Shown here: positions 18,341-27,311 of the stretch, one piece after another
Layout of the letters: the number at the start of each line of letters is the position of its first letter
Position numbering within the stretch: position 1 is the stretch's first letter
Source: Uliginosibacterium gangwonense DSM 18521
GTDB lineage: Bacteria > Pseudomonadota > Gammaproteobacteria > Burkholderiales > Rhodocyclaceae
Assembly: GCF_000373965.1 (NCBI RefSeq)
Contig: NZ_KB892835.1
Span: forward strand, 193,954 to 257,953
Direction of reading: 5' to 3'
Length of the DNA: 64,000 nt
The notes under the pieces: generated by a model
Seen by the model: only the letters and a program-made list of their open reading frames with translations
Told to the model about the DNA's origin: nothing
The model's database searches: none
Made by a program: the position numbers and the translations under genes

Positions 18341-19540
18341 ATGAAGTCCCTCTTGATCATTAATGCAGGCTCTTCCAGCCTTAAGTTCGCCGTTTTCGCA
18401 CTGCCCCTGACGCAGGACGCTCCTTCGATCTACCGTGGTCAGATTGACGGCATTGGTGCCAACACCCAATTCGTGGCCAAAGATGTGGATGGCAAGGTGT
18501 TGCTCGATACCATCATCAAGTCGCCCGAAGGCACCCCGCTGGAAGAACAACAGCAACTGGCGCTGGACGCACTGCTCAACTGGATTGAAGCCCAGAACAT
18601 CCAATTGGCCGCTGTCGGCCACCGTGTGCTGCACGGCGGTGAAGACTATGTGGCACCGGTGGCGATTACCCCCGAAGTGCTGGCCAAACTGGAAACCTTC
18701 ATTCCGTTGGGCCCGCTGCACCAGCCGCACAACCTGCGCCCGATCCGCGCGCTGGCCAAGAAATACCCCAGCCTGCCGCAAGTGGCCTGTTTCGACACCG
18801 CTTTCCACCGCACCCAACCGTGGGAAGCCGTCACCTACCCGATTCCCCGCAAGTTCACCAAGGAAGGCGTGATCCGTTGGGGTTTCCACGGCTCTTCCTA
18901 CGACTACATCTCCCGTCAGTTGGAAGGTGTGCTGGGTAAGGAAAAGGCCCACGGCGCTGTGGTCGTTGCCCACATGGGTAACGGTGCATCCATGTCTGCT
19001 CTGCGCGACCTGAAGTGCGTGGCCACCACCATGGGCTTCACCGCTGCAGAAGGCATGATGATGGGCACCCGTTGCGGCACCATCGACCCGGCTATCGTTC
19101 TGTACCTGATGGAACGTCACGGCTATTCGGCAGCTGATGTGTCCCGCTTCCTGTACAAGGAATCTGGCCTGCTGGGCGTGTCTGGCATCAGCCAGGACAT
19201 GCGCACTCTGGAATCCTCCGATGCACCGGAAGCCAAGGAAGCCCTCAAGCTGTTCTGCTACCGTGCTGCACGTGAAATCGGTTCGCTGGCGATGGCTGCT
19301 GGCGGCCTGGATGCAGTTGTGTTCACTGGCGGCATCGGTGAAAACTCCCAGTTCGTGCGTAACGCTGTGGTCGACTACCTCGCCTGGATGGGCGCCAAGC
19401 TGGACCCGGAACTGAACAAGGTGCGCGGCAAGGCCCACTGTGTTCACACCGCAGACAGCAAGGTTGCGCTGGCCGTGATCCCCACCAACGAAGAGTGGAT
19501 GATCGCCCACCACACCACCACGCTGCTGAGCCTGAAGTAA
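18341..19540 (+). CDS. ackA: Acetate kinase
   Basis: Cytoplasmic enzyme interconverting acetate plus ATP and acetyl phosphate, 399 aa. Family motifs are all present: NAGSSSLKFAVF at the N-terminus, HRVLHGGE, the catalytic region VACFDTAFHRTQP, GFHGSSYDYI, VVAHMGNGASM, GMMMGTRCGTIDP and FTGGIGENS. A good ribosome site (TTGGAG) precedes the ATG. Codon use is strongly biased to preferred C/G-ending codons, which suggests high expression. No pta gene is adjacent. A strong terminator follows. Confidence 0.98.
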   Translation: MKSLLIINAGSSSLKFAVFALPLTQDAPSIYRGQIDGIGANTQFVAKDVDGKVLLDTIIKSPEGTPLEEQQQLALDALLNWIEAQNIQLAAVGHRVLHGGEDYVAPVAITPEVLAKLETFIPLGPLHQPHNLRPIRALAKKYPSLPQVACFDTAFHRTQPWEAVTYPIPRKFTKEGVIRWGFHGSSYDYISRQLEGVLGKEKAHGAVVVAHMGNGASMSALRDLKCVATTMGFTAAEGMMMGTRCGTIDPAIVLYLMERHGYSAADVSRFLYKESGLLGVSGISQDMRTLESSDAPEAKEALKLFCYRAAREIGSLAMAAGGLDAVVFTGGIGENSQFVRNAVVDYLAWMGAKLDPELNKVRGKAHCVHTADSKVALAVIPTNEEWMIAHHTTTLLSLK

Positions 19541-19558
19541 TCCAGGTTTCAGACAGTC

Positions 19559-19588
19559 AAAAGGCCATCCCTCGGGATGGCCTTTTTT
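19559..19588 (+). terminator. Terminator after ackA
   Basis: AAAAGGCCATCCC pairs with GGGATGGCCTTTTT in a 13-bp stem with a minimal loop and a T-run on the plus strand. The A-run on the left lets it also serve the hemerythrin gene from the other side. Confidence 0.94.
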
Positions 19589-19616
19589 GCGCGCTCAAAG
19601 AAGCGTGATCGGTCGA

Positions 19617-20030
19617 TCAGTCTTGTGTGGCGGCTTCGTTATTCTGCTGCTCCAGCAACGCATCCAACACATCCCACACTTCGTTTTCCTCAAGCTCGAT
19701 GTGCTTTTCAAGCATGTGCACAAAGTCGACCAGCAAGGCCGTGGTCGGCGTGTCCAGTGCCTTGTCCATGCCGCGCATGATTTCGTGCTGCGAGAACACT
19801 TCATCGGCCAGCGCGTCGTGCCCGGCTTCCCGCAACAGCGGCAGGGCATAGCGCTCCTCCTCGATGAAGTGCGGATCAAGGTCGGTGGCAAACACATGGC
19901 GCACGCGTTTGGCGATTTCCGGCAGGTCGCTTTCCGATTCCGGGTTCACTTGCCGCATAGCGGAAATAAAGTGCATCACCGCCTGATGTTCCTGGGCGAG
20001 GTGCTTGAGGCGAATGCTGAGTTTTCTCAC
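19617..20030 (-). CDS. Hemerythrin HHE-domain protein
   Basis: 137-aa all-helical protein with the histidine/carboxylate ligands of a hemerythrin-like di-iron site: LAQEHQAVMHFI in helix 1, DPHFIEEERYALPLL in helix 2, VFSQHEIM in helix 3 and LEKHIELEENEVWD in helix 4. Such proteins bind oxygen or nitric oxide, or help repair iron-sulfur clusters (YtfE/DnrN-like), usually in micro-oxic or nitrosative stress. A separate FNR-type box about 90 bp upstream of the start fits that role. Divergent from pepN. Confidence 0.9.
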   Translation of the reverse strand: MRKLSIRLKHLAQEHQAVMHFISAMRQVNPESESDLPEIAKRVRHVFATDLDPHFIEEERYALPLLREAGHDALADEVFSQHEIMRGMDKALDTPTTALLVDFVHMLEKHIELEENEVWDVLDALLEQQNNEAATQD

Positions 20031-20118
20031 GGGTTATACCACGCTATTTTTAAATCGTTATGGAAGATGGTGTGCTGACTCGGTAACTGAGTCTAGACAT
20101 GCAAGCGTGTCCTTGGTT

Positions 20119-20132
20119 TTGATGCAAGTCAA
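20119..20132 (-). promoter_or_regulatory. FNR/DNR-type binding site upstream of hemerythrin
   Basis: TTGATGCAAGTCAA matches TTGAT-N4-GTCAA, one base from the symmetric FNR consensus. A -10-like TAGACT on the minus strand (20095-20090) puts the start site near 20083, so the box is centred about 42 bp upstream, the usual activating position. It could also serve pepN on the other strand, but that spacing is less telling. Confidence 0.6.
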
Positions 20133-20241
20133 ACAAGTTGCGATCGCCCTGGGTGGTGTTTTCGGCAATGTTCGCGGTCAAGATAGTGCGATGGCATCGA
20201 TTTTGCATTACGATTCATCCAAATCACAGCCTGCATCTGCC

Positions 20242-22932
20242 ATGACTTACGCAAAGCATTCAACAATCTACCTTAAAGACTATACGGCCCCCGCTTACCT
20301 GATCGACAAGGTAGCCCTGGATATTTCCATCCACGCGGGCTTTGCCCAAGTCACGGCCCGCCTGGAAGTTCGACGCAACCCTGCAGCGGGCAGTTCGGCC
20401 GCCGCTCCGCTGGTCCTCAATGGGGAGGAGCTTACGCTGGAGCGTATCGCCATTGATGGCGCGGTGCTGGCCAGCGATGCGTATACATATGCGGATGAGC
20501 GGCTGACTATTGCTGCGGTGCCGCAATCCTTCGTGCTGGAAACTTGTGTGCACATCGAGCCGGACAAGAACACCCAGCTCTCCGGTCTGTACCGTTCCGC
20601 CGATGGTTACTTTACGCAGTGCGAGGCGGAAGGTTTCCGCCGCATCACCTTCTACCCGGATCGCCCCGATGTGATGGCCAAGTTCGTCTGCACCGTGCGG
20701 GCAGACAAGACGCAATTTCCGGTGCTGCTGGCCAATGGCAATCCGATTGCGCAGGGTGAGGAAGAAGGCGGGCGCCACTGGGCAACCTGGGAAGACCCCT
20801 TCGCCAAGCCTGCTTACCTGTTTGCCTGCGTAGCGGCCAAGCTCGATATGTTGGAGGACCACTACATCACGCGTTCCGGGCGCCGTGTACGTTGTGCCGT
20901 GTATGTGGAGCCGGGCAAGCTGGATCAGTGTGCCCATGCGATGGCCGCGATCAAAAAATCCATGAAGTGGGACGAAGATGTCTTCGGTCTGGAAATGGAT
21001 CTGGATCATTACATGATCGTGGCCGTAGGCGACTTCAACATGGGCGCCATGGAAAACAAGGGTTTGAACATTTTCAACACCAAGTACGTGTTGGCCCGCC
21101 CGGATACCGCCACAGATACCGATTACCAGAACATCGACCGCGTGGTCGCCCACGAATACTTCCACAACTGGACCGGGAACCGTGTGACTTGCCGTGACTG
21201 GTTCCAGCTCTCACTCAAGGAAGGGCTGACGGTCTTCCGTGATCAGCAGTTCGGCATGGATGTGCACTCGGCAGGCGTGACCCGCATCCAGGAGGTGCGC
21301 GGGCTTCGCGCAGCGCAGTTCCCGGAGGACGCTGGCCCCATGGCGCACCCGATCCGCCCGGCTAGCTATGCCGAAATCAACAACTTCTACACCGCGACGG
21401 TGTATGAGAAGGGCGCGGAAATCATCCGCATGATCCATACCCTGATCGGTGCTCAGGCTTTCCGCCGTGGTATGGATCTGTACTTCCAGCGCCACGATGG
21501 GCAGGCGGTGACCTGTGAGGACTTCGTGGCTGCCATGCAGGATGCCTCCGGCATGGATCTCACCCAGTTCAAGCGCTGGTATAACCAAGCGGGTACACCG
21601 AAGCTCGTTGTCTCCAGCCGCTACGATTCTGCCAGCAAACGTTATACCCTTGGTGTGGAGCAGGTGTTCCCTGCCACCGCGTATGAAGATCGCATGGCAA
21701 ACGATGGCCTTCCCCAAGCGCGTGGCCCTTACCACTTGCCCCTGGTGGTTTCGCTGCTCAATGAGCAGGGGCAGGAACTGCCATTGCGTCTGGTCGGTGA
21801 ATCTGCTGCACAGGGCACGCAACGTACACTGCAATTGCGTGAAGCGCGTCAGGAATTTGTGTTTGAAGATATTGCAAGCCAGCCTGTGCCCTCGCTCTTG
21901 CGAGGCTTTTCCGCACCCGTGGTGCTGGACTACCCCTACAGTGAGCAGGAACTCACCCACCTGATGGCGTTTGACGCAGATGCCGTCAACCGCTGGGAGG
22001 CGGGGCAACGTCTGGCCTGCTCGATTTTGCTGCGTGGAGTGGAAATCATCCAAAAAGCATCCAATGATGAATGGATACCTGCCGGGTATGTGGAAGCCAT
22101 CCGTCATCTGCTGGCTTCGGCCTTTGTGCCGGGGGGCGACCCCGCACTGGTGGCAGAAGCGCTGCAATTGCCTTCGGAAACCTACCTGGGTGAGCAGATG
22201 GAGGTGATCGACCCCGATGCCATTCATGCCGCCCGCCTCGCGCTTCGCCAGCATCTGGCTCGTGCCCTGCGCCAGCCTTTGGAAGAGGCGTACCATAATC
22301 TAGCCTGTGCCGAAGCCTATTCACCAGAAGGCGAGCAGGCAGGCAAGCGGGCACTGCGCAATGCGTGTTTGGGTTACTTGGCCGAGTTGGACGCCAAGGA
22401 TGCCGAGGAAATGGTTTCCAGCCATTTTGAGCAGGCTGGCAATATGACCGACACCATGGCAGCACTCTCTGCCATTGCCAATCTGGATGTACCTGCGCGC
22501 CACGTGATTCTGGATAGCTTCTATGCCAAGTGGAAGCATGAGGCACTGGTGGTGGATAAGTGGCTGCAGGTGCAGGCCACCTCCCGCCTGCCACATACCA
22601 CGGCAGATGTCAGCGCGCTGATGGGGCACGAAGCCTTTGATATTCGCAATCCGAACAAGGTGTACTCCTTGGTGCGAGCGTTCTGCGGAGCCAATCCGAA
22701 GCACTTCCATGCGGCGGATGGCAGTGGCTACAGGCTGGCCGCCAACGTCATGCTGCAACTTGACCCGCTCAACCCGCAGGTGGCTTCACGCATTGCCCGT
22801 TGTTTTGATCGGTGGAAGAAATTTGATGCCACACGTCAGGCCCATGCCCGAGAGCAGTTGGAGCGGGTCTATCATCAGGCGGGGCTTTCCAGCGATTTGT
22901 CAGAAGTGCTGGGCAAGGCACTGGGGTATTGA
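20242..22932 (+). CDS. pepN: Aminopeptidase N (M1 family)
   Basis: About 896 aa, close to E. coli PepN (870). A zinc aminopeptidase that trims N-terminal residues from peptides in the cytoplasm. It shows the substrate-binding GAMEN motif (NMGAMENKGLN) and the zinc site HEYFHNW with the distal Glu in LKEGLTVFRDQQF, near residues 270-340. The N-terminus STIYLKDYTAPAYLIDKV is typical. The ATG at 20242 was chosen on that basis; an earlier in-frame ATG at 20191 exists and neither has a clear ribosome site. Confidence 0.95.
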   Translation: MTYAKHSTIYLKDYTAPAYLIDKVALDISIHAGFAQVTARLEVRRNPAAGSSAAAPLVLNGEELTLERIAIDGAVLASDAYTYADERLTIAAVPQSFVLETCVHIEPDKNTQLSGLYRSADGYFTQCEAEGFRRITFYPDRPDVMAKFVCTVRADKTQFPVLLANGNPIAQGEEEGGRHWATWEDPFAKPAYLFACVAAKLDMLEDHYITRSGRRVRCAVYVEPGKLDQCAHAMAAIKKSMKWDEDVFGLEMDLDHYMIVAVGDFNMGAMENKGLNIFNTKYVLARPDTATDTDYQNIDRVVAHEYFHNWTGNRVTCRDWFQLSLKEGLTVFRDQQFGMDVHSAGVTRIQEVRGLRAAQFPEDAGPMAHPIRPASYAEINNFYTATVYEKGAEIIRMIHTLIGAQAFRRGMDLYFQRHDGQAVTCEDFVAAMQDASGMDLTQFKRWYNQAGTPKLVVSSRYDSASKRYTLGVEQVFPATAYEDRMANDGLPQARGPYHLPLVVSLLNEQGQELPLRLVGESAAQGTQRTLQLREARQEFVFEDIASQPVPSLLRGFSAPVVLDYPYSEQELTHLMAFDADAVNRWEAGQRLACSILLRGVEIIQKASNDEWIPAGYVEAIRHLLASAFVPGGDPALVAEALQLPSETYLGEQMEVIDPDAIHAARLALRQHLARALRQPLEEAYHNLACAEAYSPEGEQAGKRALRNACLGYLAELDAKDAEEMVSSHFEQAGNMTDTMAALSAIANLDVPARHVILDSFYAKWKHEALVVDKWLQVQATSRLPHTTADVSALMGHEAFDIRNPNKVYSLVRAFCGANPKHFHAADGSGYRLAANVMLQLDPLNPQVASRIARCFDRWKKFDATRQAHAREQLERVYHQAGLSSDLSEVLGKALGY

Positions 22933-23028
22933 TTGTACAGTGGCAACAGGGGCGGGTTTTTACGGCTGTGCGTAATGGCCGTCCCTTTTGCCGCTGATGA
23001 CAAATGGCTGCTCTCAAGGTGAACAAGC

Positions 23029-23289
23029 ATGATACGTCCTCTCTTCCACGCGCTGCTCGGGCTGACTCTGCTGGGGCTTGGCGCTTGCAGCCAACTGAGC
23101 ATGGAAAATTATGAGAAGCTCAAGCTCGGTATGAGCTATGACGAAGTCAAGGCGGTGCTTGGCAAGCCCGCCGCATGCTCAGAGCAACTGCTGGTGAAGA
23201 CCTGCACCTGGGGTGACGAGCAGGCAGGGGTGTCAGTGAACTTCGTTGCCGACAAGTTGGTTAACCGTAGCGCCAAAAATCTGAAATAA
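23029..23289 (+). CDS. Small BamE/OmlA-like lipoprotein (DUF3862 type)
   Basis: 86 aa. The signal peptide MIRPLFHALLGLTLLGLGAC ends at a lipobox (GLGAC), and a compact domain follows with the KLKLGMSYDEVKAVLGKPAACSE pattern common to BamE/SmpA-fold lipoproteins. AAGGTGA gives a good ribosome site. It sits between pepN and the convergent apaH, with 10 bp between the two stops. Function unknown; an outer-membrane or stress-related lipoprotein is plausible. Confidence 0.75.
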   Translation: MIRPLFHALLGLTLLGLGACSQLSMENYEKLKLGMSYDEVKAVLGKPAACSEQLLVKTCTWGDEQAGVSVNFVADKLVNRSAKNLK

Positions 23290-23299
23290 GCCTGCGCGG

Positions 23300-24127
23300 T
23301 CAGTCTTCGCCCAGTGAGGCGATTTGCGGGCAGGCGGTGCGATAAACCTGGCGGTCTTGCAGGCGGACGGCTGTCAGGCATTGTCCCCACACGCAGCCGG
23401 AATCCAGCGAGATGACCTGGCCCATGTCGCGGAAGCCCAGTGCCGACCAATGCCCACAGATGATGGTGTGGCTGGCCCAGGCGGGGTTCTTGGCGGCAAA
23501 CCAGGCTTTCAGGCCGACGGGGGCATTTTCCAGCGGGCCTTTGGATTTGAGGTCGATACGGCCATCTTCGGTGATAAAGCGCATCCGAGTCATGGCGTTG
23601 ATCACCACCCGATAACGATCCCAGCCACAGAGGCCATCGTGCCAGTTATCTGGCTTGTTGCCGAACAGATGGCGCAGAAATACTTTCCAGTCTGGCGACT
23701 GGAGTTCATGTTCCACTTCCCGGGCGAGTTTGTGTGCTGTCTCCACCGTCCAGGCAGGCAGCAGGCCAGCGTGCACCATCGCAAAGTGGTGGTTGACGTA
23801 CATCAGGGGGCGGTGGCGAAGCCAGTCGATGAGTTCCTCTGCATCCGGGGCTTCGAGGATGGGAGATATCGTGTCGCCTGCCGATAGCCGGGTCGAGGCG
23901 CCCGCCGCAACGGCCAGAAAAAACAGATCGTGGTTCCCCAGCACTGCATGGGCGGATTCGCCCAGCGATTTCACGTAGCGAAGCGTTTCCAGGGATTGTG
24001 GGCCACGATTGATGAGGTCGCCAACCAACCACACCCGGTCTTTGCCGGGCTGGAAATGGATCTGTTTGAGCAAGGCCAGAAATGGGTCCAGGCAGCCTTG
24101 CAGATCGCCGATTGCGTAGTCAGCCAA
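23300..24127 (-). CDS. apaH: Symmetrical bis(5'-nucleosyl)-tetraphosphatase ApaH
   Basis: 275-aa metallophosphoesterase that hydrolyses Ap4A to two ADP and removes Np4 RNA caps. Motifs: YAIGDLQGC at the N-terminus, VWLVGDLINRGPQSLETL, VLGNHDLFFL and the second-metal histidine VHAGLLPAW. The start is TTG at 24127, because GAGGAG lies about six bases upstream of it and the protein then begins with ADYAIGDLQGC as in homologues; an upstream TTG at 24142 would put the ribosome site inside the gene. Confidence 0.95.
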   Translation of the reverse strand: MADYAIGDLQGCLDPFLALLKQIHFQPGKDRVWLVGDLINRGPQSLETLRYVKSLGESAHAVLGNHDLFFLAVAAGASTRLSAGDTISPILEAPDAEELIDWLRHRPLMYVNHHFAMVHAGLLPAWTVETAHKLAREVEHELQSPDWKVFLRHLFGNKPDNWHDGLCGWDRYRVVINAMTRMRFITEDGRIDLKSKGPLENAPVGLKAWFAAKNPAWASHTIICGHWSALGFRDMGQVISLDSGCVWGQCLTAVRLQDRQVYRTACPQIASLGED

Positions 24128-24436
24128 AAAACTTCTCCTCAAAAACGCGCTGTGTCATCAATAACCGGGATTTTACCCCCGGAAGCTGACAAGAACTTGA
24201 GCGGGAGGGTAAGTGGTTGGTATGCACACAGGGGTAGAGGTGCTGCCAACGGTGGCAATGTGGTGGGAAATATCGGTTTTTCGCACCTGTACGTCTTCAG
24301 CAAATCCGAGGATTGCCGTTGATTCGATTATGGATCAGCGTTACCCCGCTGGTGGCGTCCTTTTGTACGCCCATCCCCGGATTAGGGGCTATGCTTAACA
24401 AGCAGTGAATCTACCAATTAGGACGATTATAAAATC
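24128..24436. other. 309-bp gap between apaH and DUF3334 gene
   Basis: Divergent control region. No gene or strong palindrome is visible. GGATTAT-type AT-rich sequence immediately precedes the DUF3334 start, which lacks a clear Shine-Dalgarno sequence. Confidence 0.5.
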
Positions 24437-25126
24437 ATGAGCGTCAAGGACTACTCCGTTACATACGGTACTGAAGACATTTTGACCAGCCTGTGCAATT
24501 CGGTCTGCAAGGTACTGTCAGTTGCCAGCCAAAGCCAGATTCGCTACTCCGGCATGGTTCAGCGCATTACCAAAACCTGCCTGAAGCCAGATATCGGTTG
24601 TTTTGTCCTGTTCGACGGCGGCTTCTCGGGCTTGGTTGTGATCAATTTTTCGGCCCCGGCGGCCATGGAACTCTATGAGAGTTACATGTTGAGCATGGGT
24701 ATGTCCCGCGAGAGCCTTGCCAATTCCCATACCTCGGACGATGTTGGGAACGTGATGGGGGAATTGATGAACCAGATCGTGGGCGAATTTATCGGCAAGG
24801 TCGCCCGCGAGTTGCAAACCCATATCACGCAGAATCAGCCCAAGATGCTGGTGCTCAACAAGCAGGTCATGCTCAGCGTAGATACCAACATGGATGCACC
24901 TGAGTCGCGCCGGGTGACCTTTTACACCGCACGCAACAACATTTTTTATCTGGAGCTGGCGATTGACCGTACCGAGTTCATTAAGCTCTATGACTTTGAA
25001 CCTCAGGAAGCCCCTGACCCTGATGCCTTGATTGCCCAAGCCAATGCCGTGCCGACCGAAGAGCCTGAGCCGGTCCCAACGCCCACGAGTGAGCATGAGG
25101 ACCTGCTCCGGGACCTGGGCATGTAA
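24437..25126 (+). CDS. CheX-like protein (DUF3334 family)
   Basis: 229 aa. The core (about 1-185) resembles DUF3334 proteins, which share the CheC/CheX-like fold: MVQRITKTCLKPDIGCFVLFDGGFSGLVVINFS, then VGNVMGELMNQIVGEFIGKV with the GE..N pattern typical of CheX/CheC helices. The last 45 residues are acidic and proline-rich. CheC/CheX enzymes dephosphorylate CheY-P, and this gene converges on a complete chemosensory operon that has no cheZ in the window. It may therefore provide the phosphatase or adaptor function, but that is inference. A 155-aa unknown gene follows. Confidence 0.72.
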   Translation: MSVKDYSVTYGTEDILTSLCNSVCKVLSVASQSQIRYSGMVQRITKTCLKPDIGCFVLFDGGFSGLVVINFSAPAAMELYESYMLSMGMSRESLANSHTSDDVGNVMGELMNQIVGEFIGKVARELQTHITQNQPKMLVLNKQVMLSVDTNMDAPESRRVTFYTARNNIFYLELAIDRTEFIKLYDFEPQEAPDPDALIAQANAVPTEEPEPVPTPTSEHEDLLRDLGM

Positions 25127-25204
25127 AAGGTGCGCGGGCGGTGATCGGGGGCGTGACTGTTTCATGGCGGCGTGCTGAGCGATGCGTATTGCAGGGGAAT
25201 GGCT

Positions 25205-25672
25205 ATGCTGATCCACCTTGCCAATAGTTCGGTCGGCAATCGCGCTATGGCATCGGTGCTCTTGCTGTATTACCACCTGCTGAAGGAGGGGGGCTTCGGC
25301 CATGTGGTTACGGCGCACGTCGCCCCCGATGATTTCAATGGTTTTGATTTTCTGGATGTGCGTGTTGCACCAAACCTTGGGATTGATGAAAAATGGCTAC
25401 GTGAGGGCGCAGTGATCTATGTGCTGTGTGAGTTGAATGACATAGTGCTGGAACACGATGTTAGCCCGTTGGCGCTCCAGTTCATCCAGAAGATAGCCGG
25501 GTTGTTCAAAGAGGGAAAGTTGGCCGCGATTCCAGAATGCGGAGGCGTCGTGGAACAAGTGCGGGCAGATGCCATGGCATTTGATCTTGCGGCCTATCAA
25601 CAGGTGCTGGCGGTAATATTTGAACGCTATGTTGTGGGGAGGATGCGCGCAATCCTGCCTCCACAGGCATAA
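25205..25672 (+). CDS. Unknown protein next to chemosensory operon
   Basis: 155 aa, not recognised. AGGGG lies about seven bases before the ATG at 25205; an ATG at 25199 is also in frame. The sequence is soluble-looking, with a mixed alpha/beta start (LIHLANSSVGNRAMASVLLLYYHLL) and ends ERYVVGRMRAILPPQA. No catalytic motif seen. Its stop lies 12 bp from that of the convergent cheB, and it follows the CheX-like gene in the same direction, so a signalling role is possible. Confidence 0.6.
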   Translation: MLIHLANSSVGNRAMASVLLLYYHLLKEGGFGHVVTAHVAPDDFNGFDFLDVRVAPNLGIDEKWLREGAVIYVLCELNDIVLEHDVSPLALQFIQKIAGLFKEGKLAAIPECGGVVEQVRADAMAFDLAAYQQVLAVIFERYVVGRMRAILPPQA

Positions 25673-25684
25673 GGATATTGCTGT

Positions 25685-26743
25685 TCAGGTTCGCGCCAGG
25701 ATTTCGGCTCCGATACGTTGCAGCGGGAGCGACAGGTCAACCGCGCCGAGCCTGACTGCAACTTTGGGCATGCCATATACCACGCATGTTTCCTCATCTT
25801 GTGCGATGGTGAATGCGCCCTCGTTATGCATTTCCACCATCCCGTGGGCGCCATCGTCACCCATGCCCGTCATAATGACCCCTAGTGCATTGCGGCCAGC
25901 ATATTTAGCAACGGAGCGGAAAAGCACATCGACCGATGGACGATGTCTGCTGACCGGGGGGCCATCCAGAATCTCGACACGATATTGTGCCCCGCTACGC
26001 GTCAAAGCCATGTGCTTGCCTCCGGGGGCTATAATGGCGCGGCCAGGGATGACACGATCCCCGGCCTTGCCTTCGATGACCTCGATTTCACATAGATCGT
26101 TGAGGCGTTTTGAGAAGGCTGCGGTGAATTTCTCTGGCATATGTTGAACGATTACCATCCCCGGCGCCACGCGTGGCATGGTTCGGAGCAGGATTTCCAG
26201 CGCTTGTGTGCCACCGGTTGAGGTGCCAATGGCCACAACCGATTCGGTTGTGCGTGCCATGGCGTGCGAGCTTTGTACAGGGGCGACGGGGCGCGTGGGC
26301 TGGGCGATCAGGGCTGCGTTGGTTTTAAGGCGCCGCACATTGGATGCAGCCGCTTCGCGTACTGCAGTGATCAGATCATCCGCAGCCCCTTCAAGAAAAC
26401 CCTTGATTCCCAATTTGGGTTTGGTGAGAATTGCGACAGCTCCAGCCTCGAGCGCATCCATGGTGGTCTGGGCGCCTTTTTCGGTCAGCGAGGAGCACAT
26501 CACCACGGGTGTGGGATGTTCTGCCATGATCTTGCGCAGAAAGGTGATCCCGTCCATACGTGGCATTTCCACGTCCAGAACAATGACATCCGGCCAGTGT
26601 TGATTCATGCGCTCCAGGGCGATCAGCGGGTCTCCTGCGGGCGGCAAGACTTGGATGTCTGGCGCATTGGACAGGATGGCTGCCGTAACCTGGCGTACCA
26701 CCGCTGAATCGTCGATGATCAGTACAGAAATCTTGTTTGGCAT
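25685..26743 (-). CDS. cheB: Chemotaxis methylesterase CheB
   Basis: 352 aa. An N-terminal receiver domain ([13 protein letters not shown]; phosphorylation Asp in [13 protein letters not shown]) is linked to a methylesterase/glutamine deamidase domain with the catalytic serine in [10 protein letters not shown], histidine in [17 protein letters not shown] and aspartate in [12 protein letters not shown]. It demethylates or deamidates glutamates on chemoreceptors, providing adaptation. Last gene of the leftward chemosensory operon, 32 bp after cheD. Confidence 0.97.
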   Translation of the reverse strand: MPNKISVLIIDDSAVVRQVTAAILSNAPDIQVLPPAGDPLIALERMNQHWPDVIVLDVEMPRMDGITFLRKIMAEHPTPVVMCSSLTEKGAQTTMDALEAGAVAILTKPKLGIKGFLEGAADDLITAVREAAASNVRRLKTNAALIAQPTRPVAPVQSSHAMARTTESVVAIGTSTGGTQALEILLRTMPRVAPGMVIVQHMPEKFTAAFSKRLNDLCEIEVIEGKAGDRVIPGRAIIAPGGKHMALTRSGAQYRVEILDGPPVSRHRPSVDVLFRSVAKYAGRNALGVIMTGMGDDGAHGMVEMHNEGAFTIAQDEETCVVYGMPKVAVRLGAVDLSLPLQRIGAEILART

Positions 26744-26775
26744 GATCGTGATATTTTGTGCGTTAAGGGGCTGTA

Positions 26776-27306
26776 CTATATTGTCATATGGCGCAACCAG
26801 ACGTCACCCGTCCAGACTTCAAAAATCACCTGTCTGTGGCCTGCGCCACACAGGTGGTGTTTGGATATCCTGATGCCCAGCGTATCAAGATGGCGCAAGG
26901 CACTCTCGGCGTTACGGGCGCCAATATTGCTGGCTCCTCGGTGTATATGGGCCGGGAACATGTTGCCACCGCCGAAAACCTTGGCTTCATACTCATTCGG
27001 AGGAGTACGGTGGCGCGCCATGGCTTTGGCAAATAAGGCAATGGCTTCGTCACAATAGCGCCCGTCCAGGTCCCGGTGATGATGTGAATGCCCTCGGGTG
27101 GGCAACAGAAAGTGGCACATCCCGCCAATTTTCTTTTCTGGGTGCCAAAGCGTGATGGCGATGCATGACCCCAGTATGGTGCGAATGCGCGTATCCGCAT
27201 CGCCGAAATAGAGGTCGCCGGGCTGAAGGAAAACATCGATGATCTGGTTTTCATCGCAGACATCTTGATTCGATGCCAATGGTGTATCGAGGGTTTTTGT
27301 GGGCAT
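26776..27306 (-). CDS. cheD: Chemoreceptor glutamine deamidase CheD
   Basis: 176 aa. CheD deamidates receptor glutamines and in some species partners with CheC. Motifs: [22 protein letters not shown] with the catalytic Cys in [16 protein letters not shown] with the catalytic His, and VFGGGNMF and [14 protein letters not shown] near the C-terminus. The ATG at 27306 has GAGGGA upstream inside the end of cheR and lies five bases after the cheR stop, so the two are coupled. Confidence 0.95.
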   Translation of the reverse strand: MPTKTLDTPLASNQDVCDENQIIDVFLQPGDLYFGDADTRIRTILGSCIAITLWHPEKKIGGMCHFLLPTRGHSHHHRDLDGRYCDEAIALFAKAMARHRTPPNEYEAKVFGGGNMFPAHIHRGASNIGARNAESALRHLDTLGIRISKHHLCGAGHRQVIFEVWTGDVWLRHMTI

Positions 27307-27311
27307 GGTGC

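Noticed and set aside
18101-19513. 470-codon open frame on the minus strand
   Set aside because: Fully antisense to ackA, which is unmistakable. No protein-like features.
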